Shown: positions 35,252 to 43,758 of the stretch, piece by piece
How positions within the stretch are numbered: the stretch's first letter is position 1
Layout of the letters: the number at the start of each line of letters is the position of its first letter
Assembly: GCF_016742955.1 (NCBI RefSeq)
Contig: NZ_JABBYC010000021.1
Span: forward strand, 1-63,749
DNA from: Myceligenerans indicum
GTDB taxonomy: Bacteria; Actinomycetota; Actinomycetes; Actinomycetales; Cellulomonadaceae
Direction of reading: 5' to 3'
DNA length: 63,749 nt
Position numbers and translations under genes: made by a program
The notes under the pieces: model-generated
Told to the model about the DNA's origin: nothing
Database searches by the model: none
What the model saw: only the letters and a program-made list of their open reading frames with translations

Positions 35252-35815
35252 ATGACGACGGAACTGGTGGTCCTGCTGGACCAGGACGGGGACCCGATCG
35301 GGACGGAGTCCAAGCAGTCCGTGCACACCACGCGCACCCCGCTGCACCTGGCGTTCTCCTGCCACGTCCGCGACGCTGCCGGCCGGGTGCTGGTCACTCG
35401 CAGGTCGCTGCGCAAGCGCACGTGGCCCGGCGTCTGGACCAACTCCTTCTGCGGGCACCCGCAGCCGGACGAACCGATGACGGCGGCCGTGGAGCGACGC
35501 GCGCGTGACGAGCTGGGCCTCGCCGTCCGCGAGGTGCGGCTCGTGCTTCCGCACTTCCGGTACCGGGCCGTGGACGCGTCGGGGATCGTCGAGAACGAGC
35601 TGTGCCCCGTCCACGTGGCGATCACCGACGACGAGCCGCGACCGAACCCGGACGAGGTGGCGGAGTTCCGCTGGTCCACCCCGGACGAGCTCGGTACCGC
35701 GCTACGTGCCGCGCCCTGGGCGTTCTCGCCCTGGTTCGTGAAGCAGGCCCGCGAGATGAGCCTCTACGCCGGACCGGACACCGGCGACCCGCCCGCCGGG
35801 GAGCAGGATCGATGA
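35252..35815 (+). CDS. idi: Isopentenyl-diphosphate delta-isomerase, type 1
   Basis: The 187-residue Nudix-fold enzyme interconverts IPP and DMAPP, supplying the primer for prenyl chain building. Motifs: the catalytic cysteine Cys67 in WTNSFCGHP, the Nudix-like ERRARDELGL, and Glu115 in GIVENELCPV. The ATG at 35252 has GGAG about 7 nt upstream. It is the first gene of the carotenoid operon, and its stop overlaps crtE by 4 bases, so isoprenoid supply and carotenoid synthesis are expressed together. Confidence 0.95.
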   Translation: MTTELVVLLDQDGDPIGTESKQSVHTTRTPLHLAFSCHVRDAAGRVLVTRRSLRKRTWPGVWTNSFCGHPQPDEPMTAAVERRARDELGLAVREVRLVLPHFRYRAVDASGIVENELCPVHVAITDDEPRPNPDEVAEFRWSTPDELGTALRAAPWAFSPWFVKQAREMSLYAGPDTGDPPAGEQDR

Positions 35816-36852
35816 CCGAGATCCTCACCCGGGACGCGGTCGACGTCGTCCTGCGGGAGTTCTTCCGGGACCGGATCGGCCGGGCAGATCCCCTCGCCGA
35901 GCACTACGCGCTCCTGTGGCGACGGCTGGAACGGTCGAGCACGGGCGGGAAGCGGCTGCGGCCACGGCTCCTGCTCGATGCCCACCGAGCGTTCGGCGAC
36001 CCGCACCCCGACGACGCCGCCGTCGCGGCCGCGGCCTTCGAACTGCTCCACACCGCACTGCTGCTGCACGACGACGTGATCGACAGGGATGTCAGCAGGC
36101 GCGGGCGGCCCAATCTGCCGGCCGAGTTCGCCGCGGACGCGACCGGTGCGGGACGCTCGCCCGGGGCTGCGGCCTCGTGGGGCGACGCGTCCGGGATCCT
36201 CGGCGGCGACCTCCTGCTCAGCGCCACGTACAGCCTCGTCGCCCGGGTCCGCCCGGCGGTCCGGGCCGACCTGGCCGAGCTCGTCGACGAGCACCTGTTC
36301 CGGGCAGCGGCGGGCGAGCACGACGACGTCGCCTTCGGCCTCGGCATCACGTCGGCCACGTCCGAGAACGTGATGCGGATGATGGCGCACAAGACGGCGG
36401 GCTACTCGTTCACCGCCCCGCTGCAGGCGGGGGCGATGCTCGCCGGGGCCGGCGAGCGGGCGGCGGCGGAACTGGAGCGGGTGGGGACCGCCCTGGGGGT
36501 GCTGTACCAGGTGCGCGACGACCTGCTGGGCGTGTTCGGCGACGTGCGCACAGGCAAGAGCACCTCCGGCGACCTGCGTCAGGGCAAGCGGACGCTGCTC
36601 GTCGCCTTCGCCGAGGGGCATCCGCGATGGCTGGCGGTGCGCCACCTGTGGGGTGACCCGCAGCTCGACGCGGCAGGGGCGCGCGCCCTCCGGGAGGCAC
36701 TGGTCGCCAGCGGCGCGCGTGACGCGATGACCGGGCTCCTCGACGCCCAGCGGCAGCAGGCGGTGGAGACGATCGGCGGCTCCACGCTGCCCGCCGCCCT
36801 CCGGCACGAGCTCACCGGGCTCGCCGGCACCCTCGCGGAGCGTGCCTCATGA
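35812..36852 (+). CDS. crtE: Geranylgeranyl diphosphate synthase
   Basis: The 346-residue trans-prenyltransferase has both aspartate-rich motifs. The first is HDDVIDRDVSRRGRP (Asp87, Asp88, Asp91); note DDxxD in the compact form. The second is RDDLLGVFGD (Asp236, Asp237). It condenses IPP onto allylic diphosphates to give C20 GGPP, the substrate of CrtB. An insertion of about 15 residues (TGAGRSPGAAASWGD) after the first motif looks lineage specific. It overlaps idi and crtB by 4 bases each. Confidence 0.95.
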   Translation: MTEILTRDAVDVVLREFFRDRIGRADPLAEHYALLWRRLERSSTGGKRLRPRLLLDAHRAFGDPHPDDAAVAAAAFELLHTALLLHDDVIDRDVSRRGRPNLPAEFAADATGAGRSPGAAASWGDASGILGGDLLLSATYSLVARVRPAVRADLAELVDEHLFRAAAGEHDDVAFGLGITSATSENVMRMMAHKTAGYSFTAPLQAGAMLAGAGERAAAELERVGTALGVLYQVRDDLLGVFGDVRTGKSTSGDLRQGKRTLLVAFAEGHPRWLAVRHLWGDPQLDAAGARALREALVASGARDAMTGLLDAQRQQAVETIGGSTLPAALRHELTGLAGTLAERAS

Positions 36853-37739
36853 GCCCCTCGTCCTCGCTGGCGCTGTACTCCGAGACCGCCCACACGGCCG
36901 CAGCCCACGTGATCTCGGCCTACTCCACGTCGTTCGGCCTGGCCGCACGCCTGCTCCCGTCCGGGGTCCGCGCCATGATCCAGGACATCTACGCACTGGT
37001 ACGGGTCGCCGACGAGATCGTCGACGGCCCGGCACACGAGGCCGGGCTCGCACCCGCCACGTGCCGCGCCACGCTCGACGCCCTGGAGGCGCAGACCCTC
37101 GCCGCCGTGGGCAGCGGGTTCAGCGCGAACATCGTGGTCCACGCCTTCGCGAGGACTGCCCGGACGGTCGGTATCGACGAGAGCCTCGTGGCGCCGTTCT
37201 TCGCCTCCATGCGCCGGGACCTCGATCCGGTGACGGCGCTCAGCGAGGAGGAGTACCGCACGTACGTGCACGGTTCCGCCGAGGTGGTCGGCCTGATGTG
37301 CCTGCGCGCGTTCCTGTACGAGGACCCCGCACCGGCCGGCGTCCGCCGCCGCCTGGAGGACGGGGCACGCCGCCTGGGGGCCGCCTTCCAGAAGGTCAAC
37401 TTCCTGCGTGACCTGGGCGACGACGAGCGCCGGCTGGGCCGGGCGTACTTCCCCGGCACCGGACCGAAGCCCCTCGACGACGACGCCAGGACCCGCATCG
37501 TCGGCGAGATCGACGCCGACCTCGCCGCGGCCCGGGCCGTGATCCCCCTGCTGCCCGCCGGACCACGTCGCGCCACGGCCGTGGCCGCGGCACTGTTCGG
37601 CGAGCTCAACGACCGGCTGCGGGACGCGTCCGTCGAAGAGCTGCGAACGCGGCGCGTCTCCGTACCCACGGCCGTGAAGATCCGCGTCGTCGCGACGGCG
37701 CTCTCGACGGCGCGTTCCGGCAGGCGGTGGGCACCGTGA
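36849..37739 (+). CDS. crtB: Phytoene synthase
   Basis: The 296-residue enzyme joins two GGPP head-to-head to form 15-cis-phytoene. The substrate-binding motifs are DEIVDG (residues 55-60) and NFLRDLGDDERRLGR near residue 180, in the usual positions for squalene/phytoene synthases. It overlaps crtE upstream and crtI downstream by 4 bases. Confidence 0.95.
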   Translation: MSPSSSLALYSETAHTAAAHVISAYSTSFGLAARLLPSGVRAMIQDIYALVRVADEIVDGPAHEAGLAPATCRATLDALEAQTLAAVGSGFSANIVVHAFARTARTVGIDESLVAPFFASMRRDLDPVTALSEEEYRTYVHGSAEVVGLMCLRAFLYEDPAPAGVRRRLEDGARRLGAAFQKVNFLRDLGDDERRLGRAYFPGTGPKPLDDDARTRIVGEIDADLAAARAVIPLLPAGPRRATAVAAALFGELNDRLRDASVEELRTRRVSVPTAVKIRVVATALSTARSGRRWAP

Positions 37740-39361
37740 ACGACGACGGCGTGCGCGGACGACACGTGGTCGTGATCGGGGGTGGCATGTCCGGCCTGGC
37801 GACGGCGGCCCTGCTGGCCCACGAGGGAGCCGTGGTGACGCTGTTCGAGGCGCACGACGAGTTCGGCGGACGAGCGGGACGCCGCCAACGGGACGGGTTC
37901 AGGTTCGACACCGGCCCCTCCTGGTACCTCATGCCGGAGGTGTTCGAGCACTTCTTCCGCCTGCTCGGCACGACCGCACGGGACGAGCTGGACCTCGTCC
38001 GTCTCGATCCGTCGTACCGGGTCTACTTCGAGGGCCGCGCCGAGCCCTTCGACCTGCCCGCCGACGGCGCGCGGGAGGCGCTGCTCGCCCTCGACCCGCC
38101 GTCGGCCTCCCGGCTGGGCGCCTACCTCGACTCGGCCGCGTCGGCCTACCGCATGGCGACCGAACACTTCCTCTACACGACGTTCGCCTCGCTCCGGCCC
38201 CTGCTGAACCGGACGGTGCTGCGCAGCCTCCCCCGCCTGCTGCGACTGCTCACCGAACCGCTGGACCGCTTCGCCGCCCGGCACACGGACGACGATCGCG
38301 TGCGCCGCATCCTCGGATACCCGGCGGTGTTCCTCGGCACGTCACCGCGGGCGGCGCCCAGCATGTACCACCTGATGAGCCATCTGGACGTGACACAGGG
38401 GGTGCTCTACCCCCGTGGTGGCTTCGGCACCGTCGTCGACGCGACGGCGCGGCTCGCGAACCGGGCCGGCGCGCGGCTGCACACCGGACACCGCGTGGAG
38501 CGGATCGTCGTGGAGCACGGAGCCGTCACCGGCGTCGAGGTGTCCGGTGCGGGACGCACCCGGCACGTACCGGCCGACGTCGTGGTCTCCACCGCGGACC
38601 TGCACGTCACCGAGCAGCGGCTGCTGGGGGCCGAGCACCGGACCCGGTCCGAACGCTGGTGGCGGCGCCGGGACCCGGGGCCCGGCGCGGTCCTGGCCCT
38701 CCTCGGCGTCCGCGGCGAGCTCCCGGGCCTGGCGCACCACTCGCTGCTGTTCGCAGACGACTGGGACGGCGGCTTCCGGGCGATCTTCGGCCCACGGCCC
38801 GGCGTGCCGAGGCCCGCCTCGCTCTACGTCTGCCGTCCCAGCGCCACCGACGACGTGGCCCCGCCCGGTCACGAGAACCTGTTCGTCCTCGTCCCCGTAC
38901 CGGCCGACACCACGATCGGTGCGGGCGGGGCCGACGGCGACGGCGATCCCGGGGTGGAACACGTCGTGGACGACGCGGTCGCACAGATCGGCCGCTGGAC
39001 GGGTGCACCCGACCTGCCGGACCGGGTCGTGGTCCGGCACACCATCGGGCCCGCCGACTTCGCGCGAGACTTCGGCGCCTTCCGCGGCGGAGCGCTCGGA
39101 CCCGCGCACACGCTGCGCCAGAGCGCGTTCCTGCGCGGCTCGAACGCCTCGGACCGCGTCTCCGGCCTGCTGTACGCGGGTGCGACGACCATCCCCGGCA
39201 TCGGCCTGCCCATGTGTCTCATCAGCGCGGAACTGGTGGTCAAACGACTACGCGGAGACGTGAGCACCGGCCCCCTGCCGGAGCCGGGGACCGAGCCGGG
39301 CCCCTCGAGGAGCCACGCGGCCAGGACACCGGCAGAACCCACCGCGGGGACGGAGACCTGA
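37736..39361 (+). CDS. crtI: Phytoene desaturase
   Basis: The 541-residue FAD enzyme converts phytoene to lycopene in four desaturations. The dinucleotide-binding site is VVVIGGGMSGLATAALLAHEG at the N-terminus. The family C-terminal segment LLYAGATTIPGIGLPMCLIS is present. The GTG at 37736 overlaps the crtB stop. A tail of about 35 residues rich in Pro, Thr and Glu follows the conserved core. The stop shares one base with the start of crtYe. Confidence 0.94.
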   Translation: MNDDGVRGRHVVVIGGGMSGLATAALLAHEGAVVTLFEAHDEFGGRAGRRQRDGFRFDTGPSWYLMPEVFEHFFRLLGTTARDELDLVRLDPSYRVYFEGRAEPFDLPADGAREALLALDPPSASRLGAYLDSAASAYRMATEHFLYTTFASLRPLLNRTVLRSLPRLLRLLTEPLDRFAARHTDDDRVRRILGYPAVFLGTSPRAAPSMYHLMSHLDVTQGVLYPRGGFGTVVDATARLANRAGARLHTGHRVERIVVEHGAVTGVEVSGAGRTRHVPADVVVSTADLHVTEQRLLGAEHRTRSERWWRRRDPGPGAVLALLGVRGELPGLAHHSLLFADDWDGGFRAIFGPRPGVPRPASLYVCRPSATDDVAPPGHENLFVLVPVPADTTIGAGGADGDGDPGVEHVVDDAVAQIGRWTGAPDLPDRVVVRHTIGPADFARDFGAFRGGALGPAHTLRQSAFLRGSNASDRVSGLLYAGATTIPGIGLPMCLISAELVVKRLRGDVSTGPLPEPGTEPGPSRSHAARTPAEPTAGTET

Positions 39362-39702
39362 TGGGGGCCGTCTACCTGGCCGTCCTGCTGGTCAGCGGCG
39401 GCTTCGTGCTGCTCGTCGATGCGCGGTACCGGCTGTTCTGCTGGGCCGCACCCGCCCGCGCGACCGCCGTCCTGCTGCTCGGCACCGCGTTCTTCCTGTC
39501 CTGGGACCTGGCCGGCATCGCTTTCGGCGTGTTCCTCCACGGTGGCGCCCCGTACCTGACCGGGGTCATGCTGGGTCCGGAGCTGCCCCTGGAGGAACTC
39601 GTGTTCCTGCTCTTCCTGTGCGAGCTCACGATGGTGCTCGTCCTGGGGGCGAGCCGGCTGCCGCGCCGGGCCCGAGAGCGACAGGAGGAACTCCGGGGAT
39701 GA
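39361..39702 (+). CDS. crtYe: C50 carotenoid epsilon-cyclase subunit CrtYe
   Basis: The small 113-residue membrane protein has three helices and the lycopene-cyclase-domain motif PLEELVFLLFLCE near residue 75. Together with CrtYf it forms a heterodimeric cyclase that closes the end rings of C50 carotenoids. The start overlaps crtI as TGATG and the stop overlaps crtYf as ATGA. Confidence 0.92.
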   Translation: MGAVYLAVLLVSGGFVLLVDARYRLFCWAAPARATAVLLLGTAFFLSWDLAGIAFGVFLHGGAPYLTGVMLGPELPLEELVFLLFLCELTMVLVLGASRLPRRARERQEELRG

Positions 39703-40031
39703 CACACCTCCTGCTCGCCGCCGCCTTCCTCGCGGTCGCCACGGCTCTGGCGGCGATCATCCGCCGGACCGTGGCCCGCCCGGGGCCCTGGCGGCCGATG
39801 GTGCTCGCCGCGGCGGCCCTGCTGGCGCTGACCGCGGTGTTCGACAACGTGATGATCGCGGCCGGCCTGTTCGCCTACTCGGACGCGCACATCTCGGGGC
39901 TGCGGATCGGGCTGGCGCCCGTGGAGGACTTCGCGTACCCGGTCGCCGCCGTCGTCCTCCTGCCCGCGCTCTGGTCGCTCCTGGGAGGCGGGGACGACCG
40001 GTTCGGTCCCAGGGGCTCTCGTGATCGCTGA
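39699..40031 (+). CDS. crtYf: C50 carotenoid epsilon-cyclase subunit CrtYf
   Basis: The 110-residue membrane protein has three helices and the matching motif VEDFAYPVAAVVLL near residue 75. It is the second half of the heterodimeric cyclase. Its last 11 bases overlap crtEb, so translation is tightly coupled. Confidence 0.92.
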   Translation: MTHLLLAAAFLAVATALAAIIRRTVARPGPWRPMVLAAAALLALTAVFDNVMIAAGLFAYSDAHISGLRIGLAPVEDFAYPVAAVVLLPALWSLLGGGDDRFGPRGSRDR

Positions 40032-40890
40032 CCTGCTGCGCGTCTCGCGCCCCTTGAGCTGGATCAACACCGCCTACCCGTTCATGGCCGCGTACCTGCT
40101 CGCCGCGCGCACGGTCGACGTCCCGATGGTGGTGGGGACGCTGTTCTTCCTGGTGCCGTACAACCTCGCGCTCTACGGCGTGAACGACGTGTTCGACTAC
40201 GCGTCGGATCTCGGCAACCCGCGCAAGGGCGGTGTCGAGGGCGCTCTGCTGCCACGGCGCCGGCACCGGCTCGTCCTCGTCGCCTCGCTGGTCGCCTGTC
40301 TCCCGTTCCTGGCGGCGCTCGTGGCGCTCGGACCGCCCGCCTCGTGGGTGGTGCTGGCCGTGAGCCTGTTCGCGCTGGTCGCGTACTCCGCGCCGCCGTT
40401 GCGGTGGAAGGAGGTCCCGTTCGCGGACTCCCTGACGTCGAGCGTGCACTTCGTCAGCCCGGCGGTGTACGGGCTGGCGCTGGCACAGGCGGCCCCGGAC
40501 CGCGGCACCTTCGCGGCGCTCGGCGCGTTCCTGCTGTGGGGCATGGCGAGCCACGCCTTCGGCGCCGTCCAGGACATCGTCCCCGACCGTGCGGGAGGCA
40601 TCTCCTCGGTCGCGACGACGCTCGGAGCCGCCCGCACGGTGCGGTTCGCCCTGGTGGCGTGGACGGCTGCCGGCCTCCTGGCCCTGACCACGACGTGGCC
40701 CGGTCCGCTGACCGCCCTCCTCGCGCTGCCGTACCTCCTCACCGCGCTTCCGTACGCCCGGCTGGAGGATGCCGACTCGGCGCGGGCGAACCGCGGCTGG
40801 CGTCACTTCCTGTGGCTCAACTACGCCTGCGGCACCGTGCTGACGCTGATCCTCATCTGGTACGTCCTGCGGAACGGGGGAATGTCATGA
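40021..40890 (+). CDS. crtEb: Lycopene elongase / UbiA-type prenyltransferase CrtEb
   Basis: The 289-residue integral membrane prenyltransferase has about eight helices and the first Asp motif NDVFDYASDLGNPRKGG (residues 60-76). The second Asp-rich loop is near QDIVPDRAGG. It adds two C5 units to lycopene to give flavuxanthin-type C50 carotenoids, which CrtYe/Yf then cyclise to decaprenoxanthin, sarcinaxanthin or a related pigment. The gene order crtE-B-I-Ye-Yf-Eb matches C. glutamicum without its mmpL-type gene. Confidence 0.93.
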   Translation: MIADLLRVSRPLSWINTAYPFMAAYLLAARTVDVPMVVGTLFFLVPYNLALYGVNDVFDYASDLGNPRKGGVEGALLPRRRHRLVLVASLVACLPFLAALVALGPPASWVVLAVSLFALVAYSAPPLRWKEVPFADSLTSSVHFVSPAVYGLALAQAAPDRGTFAALGAFLLWGMASHAFGAVQDIVPDRAGGISSVATTLGAARTVRFALVAWTAAGLLALTTTWPGPLTALLALPYLLTALPYARLEDADSARANRGWRHFLWLNYACGTVLTLILIWYVLRNGGMS

Positions 40891-42242
40891 CCGGGGTGAG
40901 AACCCTGACCTGGTCCGGAACCGTCGACCGGCCACGCTCCGAGGTGTTCGCGTGGCACGAGCGCCCCGGCGCGATCGTTCGCCTCATACCGCCGTGGGCA
41001 CCACTGCGTGTCGTGCGAGAGGCCCGGTCGCTGGCGGACGGCGAGGCAGTGCTCGGCCTGCCGCTCGGCCTACGGTGGGTAGCCCGGCATTCCGGCTACC
41101 GTCCGCCGGAACGGTTCGTCGACGAGCTGGTCTCGGCGCCGCTGCGCTGGGTCGTGCCCTGGCGGCACATCCACGAGTTCGCCGAGGAGGGCGACCGCAC
41201 CCGCGTCACGGACACGGTGCGCACCACCGTGCCACGGGCCGCGCTCCGGAGCACCTTCGCCTACCGGCACCGCCAGCTCGGGATGGACCTGGAGGCACAG
41301 GCCGCGGCCCGGCGGCACGGCGACCGGCCGCTCGTCGTCGCCATGACCGGCAGTCACGGCCTGATCGGCAGCGCCCTCGCCCCTTTCCTCACCACCGCCG
41401 GGCACCAGGTCATCCGCCTGGTGCGCGGGACGCCGCGCGGACCGGGCGAGCGGCACTGGGACCCGCACGCCCCCGCGACGGACCTGCTGCGCGGCGTGGA
41501 CGCGGTGGTCCATCTGGCCGGTGCGTCGATCGCGGGCAGGTTCACCCCGGCGCACCGCGAGGCGGTGCGGGGTTCCCGGATCGGCCCCACCCGTGCGCTC
41601 GCCGAACTCGCCGGCCGCCACGTGGACGGACCCTCCGTCTTCGTGAGCGCCTCGGCCATCGGGTACTACGGACCGGACCGTGGCGACGAGGTCCTCGACG
41701 AGTCGAGCGCCCGGGGCGACGGCTTCCTCGCCGACGTCGTCTCGGACTGGGAGGATGCCACCGCACCGGCCGCCGAGTCCGGTCTGCGGGTGGTCACCGT
41801 CCGCACGGGCATCGTGCAGTCCCCCCGCGGGGGCACGCTCCGCCTGCTCCGTCCGCTGTTCACCGCCGGCCTGGGCGGCAGGATCGGCGACGGCACGGCG
41901 TGGCAGTCGTGGATCGGCATCGACGACCTGGTGGACGTCTATCACCGGGCCCTCTACGACACCGGCCTGACCGGGCCGGTGAACGCCGTCGCGCCCGAAC
42001 CGCAGCGCAACGGCGACTATGCCGCGACCCTGGCGGTGGTACTGCGGCGGCCGGCCGTCCTGCCGGTCCCTGCCCTGGGGCCACGCCTGCTGCTGGGTGG
42101 GCAGGGCGCGAGCGAGCTCGCGGAGGCCAGCCAGCGGGTGTCCCCCGCGGCCCTGGTGGCGCGGGGCCACCGGTTCCGGCATCCGGCGCTGGAGCCGGCT
42201 CTCCGGCATCTGCTCGGCCGCGACCGCCCGGGCGAGGACTGA
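40887..42242 (+). CDS. SRPBCC + TIGR01777-type SDR fusion, last gene of the carotenoid operon
   Basis: The 451-residue protein has two domains. Residues 1-145 resemble the SRPBCC/START lipid-binding fold (LTWSGTVDRPRSEVFAWH, WRHIHEFAEEGDRTRVTDTV). Residues 150-450 are an epimerase-like Rossmann domain with GSHGLIGSALAPFL, VHLAGASIAG and SASAIGYYG. This TIGR01777 (YfcH-like) family has no settled reaction. The ATG overlaps the crtEb stop by 4 bases, so it is made with the carotenoid enzymes. A hydrophobic-ligand domain fused to an NAD(P) enzyme would suit a membrane isoprenoid substrate, but this is inference. Confidence 0.88.
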   Translation: MTGVRTLTWSGTVDRPRSEVFAWHERPGAIVRLIPPWAPLRVVREARSLADGEAVLGLPLGLRWVARHSGYRPPERFVDELVSAPLRWVVPWRHIHEFAEEGDRTRVTDTVRTTVPRAALRSTFAYRHRQLGMDLEAQAAARRHGDRPLVVAMTGSHGLIGSALAPFLTTAGHQVIRLVRGTPRGPGERHWDPHAPATDLLRGVDAVVHLAGASIAGRFTPAHREAVRGSRIGPTRALAELAGRHVDGPSVFVSASAIGYYGPDRGDEVLDESSARGDGFLADVVSDWEDATAPAAESGLRVVTVRTGIVQSPRGGTLRLLRPLFTAGLGGRIGDGTAWQSWIGIDDLVDVYHRALYDTGLTGPVNAVAPEPQRNGDYAATLAVVLRRPAVLPVPALGPRLLLGGQGASELAEASQRVSPAALVARGHRFRHPALEPALRHLLGRDRPGED

Positions 42243-42271
42243 CCCGGGCGGCCGCGCGCCGCGCCGCTCGA

Positions 42272-42303
42272 CGGTCGCGGCCGGGCCTGCCCGGCGGCGA
42301 CCG
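42272..42303. terminator. Hairpin between the carotenoid operon and convergent qorB-like gene
   Basis: CGGTCGCGGCCGGG (42272-42285) pairs with 42290-42303 with one mismatch and a 4-base loop. It lies between two converging stops (42242 and 42310) and can serve both. Confidence 0.6.
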
Positions 42304-42309
42304 GACCGC

Positions 42310-43170
42310 CTAGCCCAGCTGCGCCCGGACGGTGTCCCGCACCGAGACCGGGTCGCGCCCGAGCAGGCTCCGCAGGCCGTCGCTGTCCGTGACCAGTTCG
42401 CCTGCGGCGATGGACCCGTCGAGGGCGACGAGGAAGCCCGCCGTGCCCTCGTCGAGCCCGGCTCCGAGCAGGGCTTCCCGGTATGCCTCGGGGGCCAGGT
42501 CCTCGTACGTGACGTCGGTGCCCGTGGCCTCGGTGATCGCGGCGGCGAGGTCGGACATCGTGAAGCCGGGGCCACCGAGCTCGTGCACCCGGTTGCCGTC
42601 GGTGTCGTCGAGCAGCGCGGCGGCCGCGGCGGCCGCGTAGTCGTCGCGCGACGCGCCCGAGATGGTGGCTCCGCCCGTGGCTCCGAGGATCTTGCCGGTG
42701 GCCAGGTACTGCTCCGCCTGGTCCGTGTAGACCTGGATGTACCAGCTGTTGCGCAGGATCGTGTACGGGACGCCGGACGCCCGCAGGACCTTCTCGGTCT
42801 CCACGTGCTCGGGAGCGATCGGGTTACCGGTCTCGCCCGCCTTCAGGATGCTCGTGTACAGAACGCGGCCGACGCCGTTCTTCGCGGCAGCCTGGATCAC
42901 GGCCGTGTGCTGTGGGACGCGCTGACCGATCTCGGAGCCCGAGACCAGCAGCACGCGGTCGACATCCGTCAGCGCGGCGGTCAGGGTGTCCGGCCGGTCG
43001 TAGTCGCCCTCGCGTACCTGCACGCCGCGTGCGGCGAGGTCCTGCACCTTGTCCGGCGTGCGCACCACGGCGACCACCTGGCTCGCGTCGACCCCGCGAT
43101 CGAGCAGCTCCGCCACCACCCGGCGCCCGAGCTGTCCCGACGCTCCCGTGACCGCGTAGACGTGTGACAT
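42310..43170 (-). CDS. QorB/NmrA-like NAD(P)H:quinone oxidoreductase
   Basis: The 286-residue atypical SDR has the dinucleotide motif TGASGQLGRRV near the start and no YxxxK pair, as in the QorB/NmrA group. Segments such as RNSWYIQVYTDQ and GRDPVSVRDTVR at the end are typical of the QorB group. It probably reduces quinones with NAD(P)H as a detoxifying enzyme. The ATG at 43170 has GAAGGGGA upstream. It is divergent from an HxlR regulator, the same arrangement as qor2/qorR in C. glutamicum. Confidence 0.88.
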   Translation of the reverse strand: MSHVYAVTGASGQLGRRVVAELLDRGVDASQVVAVVRTPDKVQDLAARGVQVREGDYDRPDTLTAALTDVDRVLLVSGSEIGQRVPQHTAVIQAAAKNGVGRVLYTSILKAGETGNPIAPEHVETEKVLRASGVPYTILRNSWYIQVYTDQAEQYLATGKILGATGGATISGASRDDYAAAAAAALLDDTDGNRVHELGGPGFTMSDLAAAITEATGTDVTYEDLAPEAYREALLGAGLDEGTAGFLVALDGSIAAGELVTDSDGLRSLLGRDPVSVRDTVRAQLG

Positions 43171-43189
43171 ATCCGATTCCCCTTCGGTT

Positions 43190-43210
43190 GTACTTACCTT
43201 TCGAAAGTAC
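43190..43210. promoter_or_regulatory. Candidate HxlR/QorR operator
   Basis: GTACTT (43190-43195) and AAGTAC (43205-43210) are exact inverted arms, with TTTCGAAA inside and TTGTA/TACAA flanks. It is the most AT-rich and most symmetric stretch of the 100-base divergent gap between the oxidoreductase and the regulator. Confidence 0.5.
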
Positions 43211-43270
43211 CCTACAACAAGGTTGCACTGTAAGCTGGTCCCCGGCAGGAGATCTACCGGGGAGGCAGGA

Positions 43271-43633
43271 ATGGCGCAGCAGGCGGCCGACGCCGCGGAA
43301 CCCAGCAGCGCGTTCGTGGCGGACGTGTTCGCGCGGGACTGCGACTCGCGCGCGGTGTTCGACGACGTCACCTCCAAATGGGCCTCTCTCGCCCTGCTCG
43401 CCCTGCTCGACGGCCGGACCCGCTTCAACGCCCTGCGGCGGCGCGTCGACGGCGTGAGCGAGAAGATGCTGTCGCAGAACCTGCGCACCCTGGAGAGCGA
43501 CGGCCTCATCATCCGCGACGTGATCGACGTCATCCCCGCGCGCGTGGAGTACGAGCTCACACCGCTCGGGCGCGACGTCGCCCGGCATCTGCGCGCACTC
43601 GCCGACGTCCTGGAGAGCGCGGTTGCCCGCTGA
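43271..43633 (+). CDS. HxlR (DUF24) family redox-sensing regulator, QorR-like
   Basis: The 120-residue winged-helix regulator shows the HxlR core KWASLALLALLDG, RFNALRRRVDGVSEKMLSQNL and YELTPLGRDV. A single cysteine, Cys24 in ARDCDSRAV, sits just before the first helix, where YodB, HypR and QorR carry their thiol sensor for diamide or quinones. The ATG at 43271 has GGGGAGG upstream. It probably represses the divergent quinone oxidoreductase and itself. Confidence 0.88.
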   Translation: MAQQAADAAEPSSAFVADVFARDCDSRAVFDDVTSKWASLALLALLDGRTRFNALRRRVDGVSEKMLSQNLRTLESDGLIIRDVIDVIPARVEYELTPLGRDVARHLRALADVLESAVAR

Positions 43634-43745
43634 GACACCCTGCGGCAAGCCGGGCACCCGCGTCGCCACGGGGACGGTGAGGAAGACCACCACGCCCCGG
43701 TGCTCCGCCTGCGCGCGCGAGGCCGTCGACGTCAGCCACTCGCGG

Positions 43746-43751
43746 TAGCGT
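43746..43751 (+). promoter_or_regulatory. -10 box TAGCGT for a probably leaderless opuC permease message
   Basis: TAGCGT ends 7 bases before the ATG at 43759 with no ribosome site between. The 125 bases after the HxlR stop hold no other feature. Confidence 0.5.
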
Positions 43752-43758
43752 CCTCGCC

